Assembly: GCA_022559845.1 (NCBI GenBank)
Contig: CM040125.1
Location: 285,558,200 to 285,622,199, forward strand
DNA from: Amorphophallus konjac
Lineage: Eukaryota; Streptophyta; Magnoliopsida; Alismatales; Araceae
Length of the DNA: 64,000 nucleotides
Reading direction: 5' to 3'
The translations under genes were made by a program, and so were the position numbers. Shown one piece after another: positions 1 to 10,255 of this stretch. The first letter of the stretch is position 1. Every line of letters begins with the position of its first letter. The notes below the pieces were generated by a model. That model saw only the letters and a program-made list of their open reading frames with translations, was not told the origin of the DNA and made no database searches.

Positions 1-1264
1 GTTCTTTACATTTGTGATCTTATTTACTGCTGCCCTTATTTCTTTTAGAGTGATTATTTAAAAAATCATTACATACTCTTATTCATCTGTTCTAGACATT
101 TCCATTTCAACACATTTAGGCATTACAAATTTTTTTTTCTATTTTAGCCATGAGACAAAGATTAAGAGCTATAAAAGTTTTTTTTTATCTCAAATTCTGA
201 AGTGCAGACACTTAACTCTCCAATTTATAAAGGTTAAACCTTTAATTCTTTTCAATTTGTAAGAGTGATTCTTATAAAAGAACAATTGAAATAATCACAA
301 CTCAATGTACTAAACCAGATACAGAACTGTTGTTCAGTGAAAATGATAGGGAAAGGATAGCAATAAGCATTATGGTCCAATAGCATCTGATGTCGAAAGA
401 TATGAATTAATTGAGTGGGGACAGTGAGGAGTAAAAAGGATTCAAAGAATTGAACTGAACTCACAGCACCCCCTGACACCATGATGCAAAATATATGCAA
501 TGCAATACACTGTTCTACATGCAGACTATGCACCAAGGATACATGAGACAAGTATGCAATCAATTCAGGTTTATGCATCCAAGTCATGAACATTTTTATC
601 CTTTTTTCAGATTTTTCAAAATATGATGCAATGCACTATTCTACATGAAGACTGGACCCATGGTACTAGGCGGAGAATCTGGTCTCAAAGACCATCTCAC
701 ACATGGTAGAAACCTCTGGGCAGATTTTCCTGCCTTTTAGTAACATACCAAGATAATGCAACATAAGACAGTCCTACATGCATTGAACAGCATCATTGAC
801 AGTCATGCAAATGATGTATGCAGACATAAGACACATGCATTGACTGTGTACACTAAATGAACCATTCACAATCAGCAAGTTATGTATTTAACAGCAAGCA
901 TGCACTGCATTAACACATAACACATGCATTGACACAAAGTCTATATAGTGCATCAACTGAATACACTAAAGAAGCATTCAAATTCAGTTCAACATATAGC
1001 AAGAGAAGAACATCAGATATTCAGAATTGAATTCAATAGCTAAGTCTGGAATGCAGACTGATCAGCTAGACATGAAGAGATCATCAAAATTCAGCCAAGC
1101 ATATCAACATGAAGTTCACATTTTTTCATACTCACAAATTCAGATGATGAGTTTTAGAGCAAAGTTCAGAACTGACTTGAAATGGAGTATCCTGGGATTT
1201 TCTTCTTGAGTGCCTTGGTTAACCCCTTTTATTTCTCCAACCAAGGCACACCTGCAAGATAAAA
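1..1264 (-). other. Interior of element S downstream of gag, no gene recognised
   Basis: This AT-rich stretch lies 3' of the S gag on the minus strand. A copia element should continue here into protease and integrase, but I found no protease, integrase or reverse transcriptase motif in any frame. The longest open frame (252-593, minus, 113 codons) has no recognisable domain and is probably chance. The DNA repeats phrases such as ATGCAATGCA and ACATGCATTGA, similar in flavour to the S LTR at 7.6-8.6 kb. It may be a 3' untranslated region of a pol-less element or a deletion scar. Confidence 0.5.
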
Positions 1265-3741
1265 TCAAGTTGATCCTGCAGGAACCCAAGAGGTCTTGGG
1301 TCCTGAATTACCCCTATCAGGTGTTCTAAATAATTTCTTAGCAATATTATCATCAAATTCCATTAGAGAGCAATCAGACATAGAATGTCCAAAATTTTCA
1401 CAATAATGACATGAACCAACAGATTTTCTGGTCCTATGATGCTTATCAAAAGTAGCATGAGACCTGTGAGATTGAGCATGAGTTGTTCTATTGTTTACAT
1501 GGACATTCTGTTTCTTATTCTTCTTAATCCAACATTCAGCAGATTTGTGACCTGTTTTACCACAGTTAAAGCATGAAAAATTCACAGGTTTGAGAATTTA
1601 AAGGCTTTGTCATTAACATGACTTACCTGAGCATGCCAACATTTCTTGACTGTATGGCCATGCTTCCCACACTCATAGCACCTCAGGTGCTTACTTCTCG
1701 AGTTGTTGTTCCCCCAATGATATCCTGACCAGCATTCATTTGCCTTATGCCCAGGCTTATTACAAGTGAAATAGATAGTATGCTGGCCTGAAGTAGATCT
1801 GTGTCTATGTGGGTCATGAGCATGTGCAAAAGATCTAGAATTCACATTGTTATCTTCTTTCAGTTTAAAACATGCATTTATTAAATGACCACGCCTACCA
1901 TAATAATAACAGGATGCATTAGATTTCTTAGTGGCATGGTTTCTATCAAAAGATTTTCTTGAATGCACTGTTTTACTAGCATGCTCATCTTCTTTCAGTA
2001 TTCTACAATCATCCATGATATGCCCTTTCTTGCCACAATAATAGCATGATAATTTCTTCTCTGATGCATGTGAGTGAGTGGATGAATAGTGAGTTACATG
2101 TGTCAGTCTATCAGACTCCACACTGCTAGCAGAATTCACATCACATGCAGGGATAATTTTGACTTTATTCAATTGACCATTCTTTTTTAATTTATTGCCC
2201 CCTTTCACAATTTTTGTTTGCTTTTCATTTTTCTGGGCTTTGAACTGAAATACAGATGAAGATGATTTCAAATTTTCTTTTAGTTTTGGGGATTGCATTG
2301 AAGTACTAGCTACATCTGAACCTTGCACAAAGGTGCTGTATAGCTGGCTTTTAGTGATGTTCTTGACATCAGAAGTGCAATTTGTTCCCCCCTTTAAATC
2401 TTTATCATCACTTTTCACAACAGTTTTTATTTTTCTTTCAATTTTTGCAAACTTGAATGCTGAGTTTTCCAGGTCATGAATTCTATTTTCCAAGGAAGCT
2501 ATATGAAGCTCATAACTGGCTATCTCCTGTTCATTGCAATTTACACATTCACTTAAGACTTTATTTGCAATTTTATACTTCTCAACTTCTTGTTCCAGAT
2601 TGATCAAAGTTTGTGATTCTTCATCATGGACACCTTTTCCTTTTTCTATGGTGAGAAGTCTTTCAGATAAGCCAGTATTTAACCATTTCAATTTTTCAAC
2701 TTCAGCTTTTAATTCAGTATTTTCTTCCTCAAGATTTTTATCCTGAATTTCATTATTAGCACATCTCTCTCTTCCAGACATTTGCTCCAATATTTCAATT
2801 AGCTCCTCTTCTCTTTCCTCCACTCTAATTTTCTCAGCCACCAAGTTTTTGTGATCCTCTTTAAGTGAGATAATTTGTTTACTCAGCCATTCATTCTCAC
2901 TATAAAGATCTTCATTACATTCTCTTAGAGCTGAGCACATATTGCAGTTTGATTCAGCAGAAGAGGAATGTGAACCTTCCCCATTGATTTCATTTATTCT
3001 GGCCATAAGGTTTTCATTTTTCTTTTGAAATTCTTTATTCTCAAGTTTCAGTTTGTCCAATTCAGAATTGACTTCAGTAAGTTAGTGTATGTTTTTTAGA
3101 TGCTCATTTTTCTTCTCATTCAGCTGATTCTCAATTTCTGACATTTTGTCTAAGCATGTTTGTTTTTCAATTTCTAGAGAATCATTTTGTTTCTTAAGAT
3201 TCTGAACGTCTAGTGTACATGCATCATAAGATTGTTTCAAATTTGGACAGTTTTCACAGGAAGCTTTCAAATTTGCTTTATCACATTTCTTTTTCAATTT
3301 TTTGTTTTCGGATTTCAATTTTTCACATCTTTCAGTAAGCTCTTCATTTATATTCCATAGATCATCAATTGAAAGTTCTCCAGATTCACAGCTTACCTCG
3401 GATGAAGAATCTTCATTTTCCTGGTTGGCCATCAAACAACTATCATTATGTTGATTATGCGCAGAGATAACTTTGTCATATATCTCTTTTCCAGAATTGC
3501 ACCTGAGAACAAAATGATACATATCAGTATTAACTACAGCTCTCAAGATGTTAAGAACTATGGTATTATCGCGATTCTTAGAGCTGTCCTCACTAGACCA
3601 ATTGGTCAGATCTTTAGGTAAACGGTGTGGGCCTTTAGATATAAGACTCCACAAATGTGGACCAATTGAGTCTATGTACACAGCTAGGCCTCCTAGCCAA
3701 CTTTCAAAGTTAGAACCATCATAAACCAGAGGACGACCCAT
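1265..3741 (-). pseudogene. gag: Broken gag of element S with six zinc knuckles
   Basis: The ATG is at 3741. Residues 1-100 resemble the N-terminus of copia gag; the text then jumps to the acidic 'CLMANQ' segment, so most of the central gag (UBN2-type) domain seems deleted. A long Lys/Glu coiled coil follows, interrupted by an in-frame TAA at 3082-3084 (the frame continues on both sides). Six CX2CX4HX4C-type knuckles lie near 2034, 1892, 1756, 1664, 1555 and 1393. The second has Tyr for the second Cys, the third Tyr for the first. A one-base frameshift near 1585 separates the last two knuckles. The reading ends at 'KTSWVPAG', the usual end of copia gag. In intact relatives the product packages retrotransposon RNA in cytoplasmic particles. 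Confidence 0.8.
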
Positions 3742-3924
3742 TTGAACAAGTGGCAGACAGATTCAGCGCAGTAAGACAAATGACAGGAAATGCACTGAAA
3801 CAAGATAATCAAAATAAAGCACAAGTCAATGAAGCAAAACACGATTTCAAGAGACCCACTCTGAGATGCACCAAGGACTAGTAGGATCCTCTGCAGATTG
3901 TTAGATCTGATAGATCAGAGACCC

Positions 3925-3936
3925 TCTCTGATACCA
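3925..3936 (-). other. Primer binding site of S (initiator tRNA-Met)
   Basis: On the minus strand TGGTATCAGAG lies two bases after the end of the 5' LTR. It is complementary to the 3' end of plant initiator tRNA-Met, the usual primer of copia elements. It fixes the element's orientation and the inner LTR border at 3939. Confidence 0.88.
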
Positions 3937-4734
3937 AGTGTTGGGTTCGGTGCAGTATTCAGAGGGGGGGGGGGTGAATGAATATAGCCCTTTAGCAATT
4001 CGCCCAATTAAAAATCTTCACCCAAAATAAGATTTCGCTCACTTAAAAACTGGAATACTAACAAGATAAATTAGAACACTCATCTACTGAACCTATAAGC
4101 AAACAGTTGAGCGCCCCTATGCATTCATCTAGCGGAAGCACAAATAGAACAAAACAAACCACAATGCAAGAGGGTTTTTAGGTGGTTCGGTCCAGCAGAC
4201 CTACATCCACCCCACACTCAACCCGAGTGTGGCTTCCTGCTGACTTACAGCTTGAACAGCTGGGCATCACAGCTTGCCATGCAAACGGCTGGGCAATACA
4301 GCTTAGCCGTCCAGAGGCAGCACCTCTGCAAAACCCGCTGACTAACAGCTTGAAGAAATGTATGAAAGGAAAACGAAAATGGGAAACAAACAGCAATCGG
4401 AAGACTGTAAACAATGAAGCACAATGTGGCTCTTAAAGAGCTGACTGGAGTGGATCTGATCCAACTTCTAGTAGGAACGATCTTCTATGATCATCTCTTC
4501 TCTCTCTCTTCCTTCTTCTTCTTTTCACACTCTACTCGAGCTCCCTATCTCTTTCCTTTTCTTATTTCTCTTCTGCTTCTTCTCTCTTTTTCTTGGTGCG
4601 GACACCCGAGCAGTTGAGCGGCGTGATACGCCGAGCCACCGGTACCGCACACGGAGCACGACTCGAGCCACCTCAGCATCTATTTGGCTCGGAGACAGTC
4701 TGGAGACGCCCCCCTGAGTCCCAGCATTTATCAT

Positions 4735-6875
4735 ATTTTGTTAGACTTTATGTGTGTGTAATTTGTGTTTATTTCATTGTATGCGGTTTGCTATTTTCAT
4801 TGTAAGAGGGGCTTATGTGTAATTTGGACCCCGTGAGCCCCACGGGCCCCCCAGGCCCAATCTCATTGAGCCACCTCACCCATGAGCCCCATGTGGGGTC
4901 AGTCAACATGTCAAATGGAGGCTTCTAGATGGGTGGGCCAAGTGGGGGACAAGGGGCTTGGAAAGTCCACATTTGGCCACCCACCCCCACCTACCAAGTC
5001 CACCTTCTACACCTAGTCCAAGGGCCCCCCCCCTTGTAGTTTTTTATTTATTTTTTGTGTGTGTGTCACACTCCATCCCAACCCTCCATTCCCATCCCCT
5101 AGATCCAATGGTTGTGGATGGATGTGAGATGTAACCTATTTAAGCTTGCATTTTCTATTTTGATGAATTAATGCCATTTGATTCAAACTAATTCAAGAAG
5201 CAAGGGCTGGTGCGCCCCCTCCTCTCTCCTCCCTCTCCCACTTGAAGCTGTGAAGGCTTCCATTCTTAGGTGTGACGCCTCGTGTATCGGTTTCGACGAT
5301 CGCCGCCGCCGTCACGAGCCGCCACCGCACCGCCATCGCCATCAACGGAGTTCTGCCCGCGCAGTACCACAGAAGCTTCCACGAATTTCCTGTCTCAGCC
5401 CCGAGCTCAGATAGATCTGGGGATTTTAGTGTATGTTCCAGAGGTGTCAAGGACATCCCACAAATTTTGGTTTGCCATTCAGATCTCGTTTCCTATTTTT
5501 TGATTTTCGTCCACTCTTCCATTTCGGTTCTGCCAGAGTTCTATCCAGATTCATCCCCGCCCTGAGTTTCAAGTCTTAGGTCCACTTTTTGATTTCTTTT
5601 GGTTCGTCCAATTTTACTGGAGGTTCCACCCATCCACTTATCCATCCACAATTTTTATCAATGTTTTGTTCGTCCATCTCATATTTTCTAAAAATCGTTC
5701 TCATTCCCCGCTACAGTTCTGTCCCCCTGTTCCCAGATCCGATCACCAGTCACCCAAAAACTCATAGTAAATCACTAATACCTCCCAATCAAATTCCAAA
5801 AATAGTCCCAATTCCGTGGTTTGATTCCCTACAACTCCTAAGAAAATCTCAAGAGCTGAATCGGAGGTTTACTAGGTGGTCAATGGTGGTTCTCAGACAA
5901 GTACCCTACAGATCTGAGATTTCGGTTACTGTACAACAGAGGTTTGTAAATTCAATAAAGTTCTGATCCGACCAGATCAAGCAGATCTCTATGGGTCTAG
6001 ATCGAAGCATTTGAAGAGATCTTTCCAACGATAGCTCATGCGTCCCGATCCGACGTCGGGATTGATCACATCGGCCATTTTCGCCGGAGCGCGCGCCTGA
6101 AAACTGCAACTAAAAATCCGTGGGCAGCAACTTCAAAGCTTGGGAATCGGGACCGATCGACCCCCGATCGGTGTTCACGGCTGACCGCCGTCCGTGGAGG
6201 CGCGCCACCAGGGGTCCCCATCACAGTGGGTCCCACCCCCGCAGATCCGGAGGACAGCGCCATCCGTGGGTCCCGCGGGCCCGCAGAACCCGCCGTTCGG
6301 AAAGAACGAAAACGCGGAGTTCGGCACCGCCGGGCGACATCAAGATGCTGCCCATCAACCCGAGTTGCGTGATTCCCGGGCCCTACATGTGACCTTTTAC
6401 CTCCCTGCATGGAGTGGGTCAAATTATTGTATTGCTGTAATATTGTTTAACCGGGAGTCCGTGATTCGGCCGGGGTTGTCTTCGCCACGCCGGGTGCGTG
6501 GAGGTAATGGTTCGAACCTCTTGGCGTTCATTTGCTTAGCTAGTATATGGTCTATTGCCGCTGCCGAGAGTGTAGGTACTAGCCCGTGTGTCCATGTCAC
6601 TGCTATGAGAGTGAGAGTGACCCGTCCCGTGACTCGATCCGAGTCCGGAAGTTGAGTCGGACTACCCTTGACCTCCGCCGGTTCCTTAACCGCGCACGGT
6701 CCGCGCTTTCCCTCGCTTGGGACGACGAGTGAGCTTCCACTTATGTTAGCGACGTTTCGCCACTAGGAGCTCGTAGTGTCGGGCTTAGTGTCTCCCTGGT
6801 GTGTGTTGCTGGTCGTGTCTTCATCTAGAGTCCGAGGGTGGCACCATATAGTGTCGTCTCCCGTGTCCATCCCGC
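4735..6875. repeat. Insertion X: probable solo LTR-like insertion inside the S LTR
   Basis: ATCAT occurs on both sides (4730-4734 and 6876-6880). Removing the 2141 bp between rejoins the S LTR as a plausible continuous sequence. X resembles the family A LTRs in layout: an AT-rich start, a TATA-like CTATTTAAG near 5140 followed by 'AATGCCATTTGA', then a long C-rich leader and a GC-rich end. The ends are not clean TG...CA (TG occurs four bases inside, at 4739). Open frames here (for example 5272-5565, 6194-6655) show no known domain. It could also be a non-autonomous element of another kind. Confidence 0.45.
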
Positions 6876-6984
6876 ATCATTTCTTCTCTCTATCTGGATC
6901 GTGGTGGCTCTCTGCTGCTACAGCATTCTCTGCTCAAGCTTCGCCTCTTGAATCTCGATCATCTTCATCCGAAGACGAAGCCTT

Positions 6985-6994
6985 CTATTTATAT
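6985..6994 (-). promoter_or_regulatory. TATA box of the S LTR promoter
   Basis: On the minus strand the sequence reads ATATAAATAG. It lies just upstream of a stretch that rejoins the inner LTR across insertion X, as expected for the U3/R border. A (CAG)7 run (6995-7015) sits immediately upstream, and two perfect CACGTG G-boxes lie at 7059-7064 and 7087-7092, about 70-100 bp upstream of the TATA. G-boxes bind bZIP and bHLH factors in plants. Confidence 0.6.
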
Positions 6995-7015
6995 CAGCAG
7001 CAGCAGCAGCAGCAG
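6995..7015. repeat. (CAG)7 microsatellite next to the S TATA box
   Basis: Seven uninterrupted CAG units on the plus strand, directly abutting the TATA element of the S promoter. Confidence 0.95.
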
Positions 7016-7199
7016 CTAGGGCATGTGGTCTCCACAGCTCCCGCCCAATCGACTTTGCCACGTGTTAGCATCTCAGCTCCTTGGATCACGTGCCAGACAC
7101 CAATGGAGTGGTGGCAGGTACGAAAGCTTATCCGCTTGTGACTGATGTGGCAGTTGACGACTGAAGGTGGTTTCACCTTAACGTGCTGAGCACATGGAA

Positions 7200-7610
7200 T
7201 TAGATGGCGTCAACCCTCTTGCTCCAAGGAGTTGACGCAGCCTTCTGATATCTTCTTCCTACGAAACTCAAGTCTGATGCGTTGACTCCATCAGCCAGCT
7301 GCGTTAACGCTTCGGCAATCCAGTGATCAAGGTCTTCGGCAGATAACCGTGCTACGTCGACGCTGCTAATCCATAGCGTTGACGCAGTGGTGTTCCAGAG
7401 CTGAATGTATATCAGACTCAATTACTGCATGGACGCTGTCTTGCAATGGCGTTGACGCACTGCAGTATTCCAGTGAGCTATGGACTCTGCCTCATTAACT
7501 ACTGCGTTGATGCTGCTGTAGCATGGAGTTGACGCAGCCAGGTGAAGCTCTGAAATCCTCTTCAACTGAAGCGTGGATGCATTGAACTCCCAGCGTCGAC
7601 CCTGTTCTTC
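7200..7610. repeat. Cluster of GCGTTGACGC motifs in the S LTR
   Basis: About nine copies of GCGTTGACGC or close variants occur in either orientation (near 7206, 7231, 7278, 7305, 7376, 7448, 7503, 7525 and 7592), with two more near 8499 and 8530. The motif is nearly palindromic and contains TTGAC, the core of W-box sites bound by WRKY factors. Spacing is irregular, so this is a dispersed motif cluster and not a tandem array. Confidence 0.7.
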
Positions 7611-7629
7611 ATTGTTGTCATCATCTGAA

Positions 7630-8500
7630 GACAGTGTATAGACTTTAGAACTGATGCACGATGTACATTCTTACTCGAGTGAGACGATGACCAAGATGAT
7701 GCAGCTACAGTGATGTACAGACTTGGCATGAGACGCAAATTGAGATGATGCACAATGTATAGACATTAATGTGATGCACAAGTGCACATTCCAATGTATG
7801 GACTTATGAAGTTCAACTGGTGAGTGTACAGACTTCACCAATGAAACGCTCACTGTACAGACTTGCTGGCTGCAACGTGAGACGCTGTATAGACTTCATC
7901 TTCCAGCGTATAGACTTGATGAATGCATAAGTCACAAGACCGACAGACTTAGCCTGTATAGACTTAGCATGAAGGACACATGCGATGTACAGACTTCAAG
8001 TCATGCAGTGCAATGTACACACTTCAGCTAAGCAAGCTTCAGTGAATGTATGGACTTTATGAACGATGCAAGAAGCTCTGTACACACTTTAGCCAATGCA
8101 ATGCAGTGAAAGCAATGCAACAATGTCTAGACTTGGTCCATGAACTGTGCACATGAATGTGCAGACTCCAAAGCATGAATGAATGCAATGTACAGAGTTG
8201 AAGATGTTCTGGGCATAGTGTATAGACATGCTCTCTCGGGGGGTCGACCCATCAAGAAGGGGTGTCGACCCACTTCAGTCCAGACTATGCTGATAGAAGT
8301 GATGAATGCACTAATGCAAATAGGAAAATGCAATGTGCACAGAAACACATCAATGCAATGTATAGACTTATGCGAGCATGCTGCAGCCATTGTACATGCT
8401 TGTCAATGTATGGACTTTAAGTCCAATGCAAAGCAGCAATGTATAGACTTATAGAGTTGATGCTGCAGACTTGAGAATGCTGTGTACACACTCACAGCGT
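7630..8500. repeat. Cluster of about 20 TGTAYAGACTT motifs in the S LTR
   Basis: TGTATAGACTT, TGTACAGACTT and one-base variants occur about twenty times on the plus strand (for example near 7630, 7713, 7755, 7793, 7823, 7852, 7889, 7908, 7955, 7984, 8011, 8046, 8081, 8123, 8357, 8407, 8443). Gaps of 15-60 bp are filled with unrelated sequence rich in ATGCAATG. All copies point the same way. There is no open frame of note. The cluster sits in the U3 part of the S LTR, upstream of its TATA. Confidence 0.75.
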
Positions 8501-8757
8501 TGACGCTGCAGACTTGAGACACACTCACAGCGTTGACGCTGCATGAGACACTAAATAAGATGGACAGTCTGAGGGAGTCGACCCATCAAGGATATCAAAC
8601 ATGGCACACTCATGCAATCTCCACAGACTAAATCAGATATAACACACTCAAGCATTCAAATCAACATGCCATCATCATAAAGAACACATAATATCATAAT
8701 GCACTCACTGTGTTGCAATCATCAAAATAAGACAGCATTGCTATCATCAAATCAACA

Positions 8758-8762
8758 TAGCA
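8758..8762. other. Candidate target duplication TAGCA at the S/G0 border
   Basis: These five bases follow the terminal CAACA of the S LTR; homology to chromovirus gag resumes directly after them. The matching copy would lie left of the window. Confidence 0.4.
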
Positions 8763-9193
8763 CATGCTTGTGCCTAAGGTGCACAACAGCCATGATCATC
8801 AGATTCCTGACTGCCCACTACTTAATGATCAAACCAGAGACGAGAAGCACTCGGTGAAGAAACAAGCACGTCTCCAAGCTCTTCAAGATGCGGAACAAGA
8901 TTAGGGCGGACTGGTTGAAGGTACACTAAAGATTTGTTCCAAGTTTGCACATGTCTTGTTTGCTACCAGTGCATCGCATTCTTTTGTTTCCAAGAAGTTT
9001 GCCGACCCATTACCCTTGGAACCGGAGTGGGTAGACCTAATAATTTCAACCCCTCTCAAAAATGAGTCCGAACTCTCACACCATTATCTAAATTGTGAAG
9101 TCATGGTGAAAGGGAAAAATCTACCAGCAGATTTAATATGCCTAGACTTTAAAGGTTAGGATGTTATCCTAAGAGCCGATTGGCTATCCACAC
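8763..9193 (+). pseudogene. pol: G0 left part: chromovirus gag end and protease, broken
   Basis: The translation carries the end of a gag zinc-knuckle region (LRC ... H..IPDCPLL), a linker like that of C1, and a retropepsin. The catalytic DTGA is degraded to ATSA near 8969. Downstream the frame reads through '[13 protein letters not shown]', a TAG at about 9157, then 'DVILRADWLST'. A frameshift near 8790 and a stop near 8907 also break it. The frame stops where T1 is inserted and resumes at 21496 with 'HKAVVDCREGK', so the two parts were one gene. G0 is on the strand opposite to S, T1, B1 and C1. Confidence 0.85.
9189..9193. other. Target duplication CACAC, left side of T1
   Basis: CACAC precedes the TG of the left T1 LTR and recurs at 21491-21495 after the right LTR. 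Removing T1 and one copy restores the reading frame of G0 across the junction. Confidence 0.92.
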
Positions 9194-9980
9194 TGAAGAG
9201 GCAAGATCTCGCGCTGGATCCTGAGCGGGTTGTGGATCACCAGAAGATGAATCTGCAAGATAGGGAAACATATCAGAGGGCCCAGGGATCTCCCCGGGGG
9301 AAAATCCTCTGATGGCTAAGTCAGTAGAGCTATGGTGGAAGCGATAATGGGGGGAGGAGAGAGCTGATGCGCGAGAATCCTCTCCACCAGAGGGTGAAGC
9401 GAGTCGTGCTCAAGAACTTAGGGTGTATGAATGCCTAGTTCATCTTACCTTCTTCCGGAGGGTATCCCTTGCTTAAATAGTGCGCCGCCTTCAGGAGTCC
9501 TGTAAGCTGAGGGGTTCCCGGCGGGAGTTACGTCTTTAACGGGGGCTTTCATGTCCTGATCATGGGAACGTTATCCCCTTAGAGTCCGGCGGCTCCCCTG
9601 ACTCTCCCGCTGGCGGAGGACTCTGAACGGCTGCACCTGCGGATTAATCAACCGGCCTTACCGAGCTTCGGGGATGCTAGCTCTTGCCCGTGCGATAGGC
9701 ATGGCCCGGCGAAGGTGGGGTCGGATAGGTCGGCTGGAGCCTATCTCTCTCGGACGGGAAGAGGGCTTTAGGCCGGACCTTCCTTGGGACCTGACCGTTG
9801 TCTCGGGCCCTCCTAGCCTAGAAGGCCGCCGGGGAGAGTTAGTTCCTCTAGTCTTTATTTATTGGGCTTTTCTTCCCTAAGTGGGCCCTGTGGGCTATCA
9901 CTCGGGCGGGCTCGCCTAGTTGGACCTTGTGGGTCTTGTTGGGTTGCCTTTGTGGTGGGCTGCGGAAATCCCCCTCTCCA
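9194..9980 (-). repeat. 3' LTR of T1
   Basis: 787 bp beginning TGAAGAGGCAAG and ending CCCCCTCTCCA on the plus strand. It matches 20704-21490 over its full length with scattered substitutions. The two LTRs are equal in length, so no indel of net size has accumulated since insertion. Confidence 0.95.
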
Positions 9981-9998
9981 CTTGTCCCCCTCCTACTC
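9981..9998 (-). other. Polypurine tract of T1
   Basis: On the minus strand GAGTAGGAGGGGGACAAG directly precedes the TGGAGAGGGG start of the 3' LTR, the position where plus-strand DNA synthesis is primed. T2 has the same feature at 63228-63245. Confidence 0.85.
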
Positions 9999-10255
9999 CC
10001 GAGCCAAGGAGGCTCGGATGAGTAGTTTTTCGAGGCTTTGGACCGGCGTGGCTCAGGTGGGTGGAATTCCGTTGGCATTATGGAGCCGCTTATAGCGGTT
10101 GCCGAGGCCCGTAATGATGATCCTGACGGATTCGAAACGAAGGGGCCCCCCTTTTTCTCGAAGCACGGAACGGCGCGCTGCCACCCTTAAGGGTTTTTAA
10201 GGGGCGCTGTTCATCGTTCTAGGCTTCCAGGGTTTTAGGCTTTCCTTGCTTCTTG

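Larger units (their letters stand above)
1..8757 (-). mobile_element. Element S: partial copia (Sirevirus-like) LTR retrotransposon
   Basis: Read on the minus strand, the order is 5' LTR (8757 to 3939, split by insertion X), tRNA-Met primer site, gag, then sequence without pol motifs to the window edge. LTR ends are TGTTG and CAACA, typical of copia. The gag has the coiled-coil and zinc-knuckle layout of the Sirevirus lineage. The right end abuts the chromovirus G0 at 8757; TAGCA (8758-8762) is the candidate target duplication, whose partner is outside the window. The 3' LTR is not in the window. Sirevirus assignment rests on gag layout only. Confidence 0.75.
3939..8757 (-). repeat. 5' LTR of element S, split by insertion X
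   Basis: The plus strand begins TGTTGGGTTCGG next to the primer site and ends ATCAAATCAACA, giving TGTTG...CAACA termini. Without X (4735-6875) the LTR is about 2.7 kb. The part near the primer site (3939-4734) includes an 11-base G run at 3964-3974 and a pyrimidine-rich block at 4500-4590. The outer part (6881-8757) holds a TATA box, two G-boxes and two kinds of repeated motif. No second LTR copy is available for comparison, so the outer border is inferred from the termini and from the start of G0 homology. Confidence 0.72.

Noticed and set aside
252..593. 113-codon minus-strand frame near the left edge
   Set aside because: No homology recognised, no gag or pol motif, and flanking DNA is non-coding in character.
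6776..8757. Possible host gene promoter and gene between 6.8 and 8.8 kb
   Set aside because: The TATA box reads into the S LTR, no coding frame follows, and the termini fit a copia LTR.
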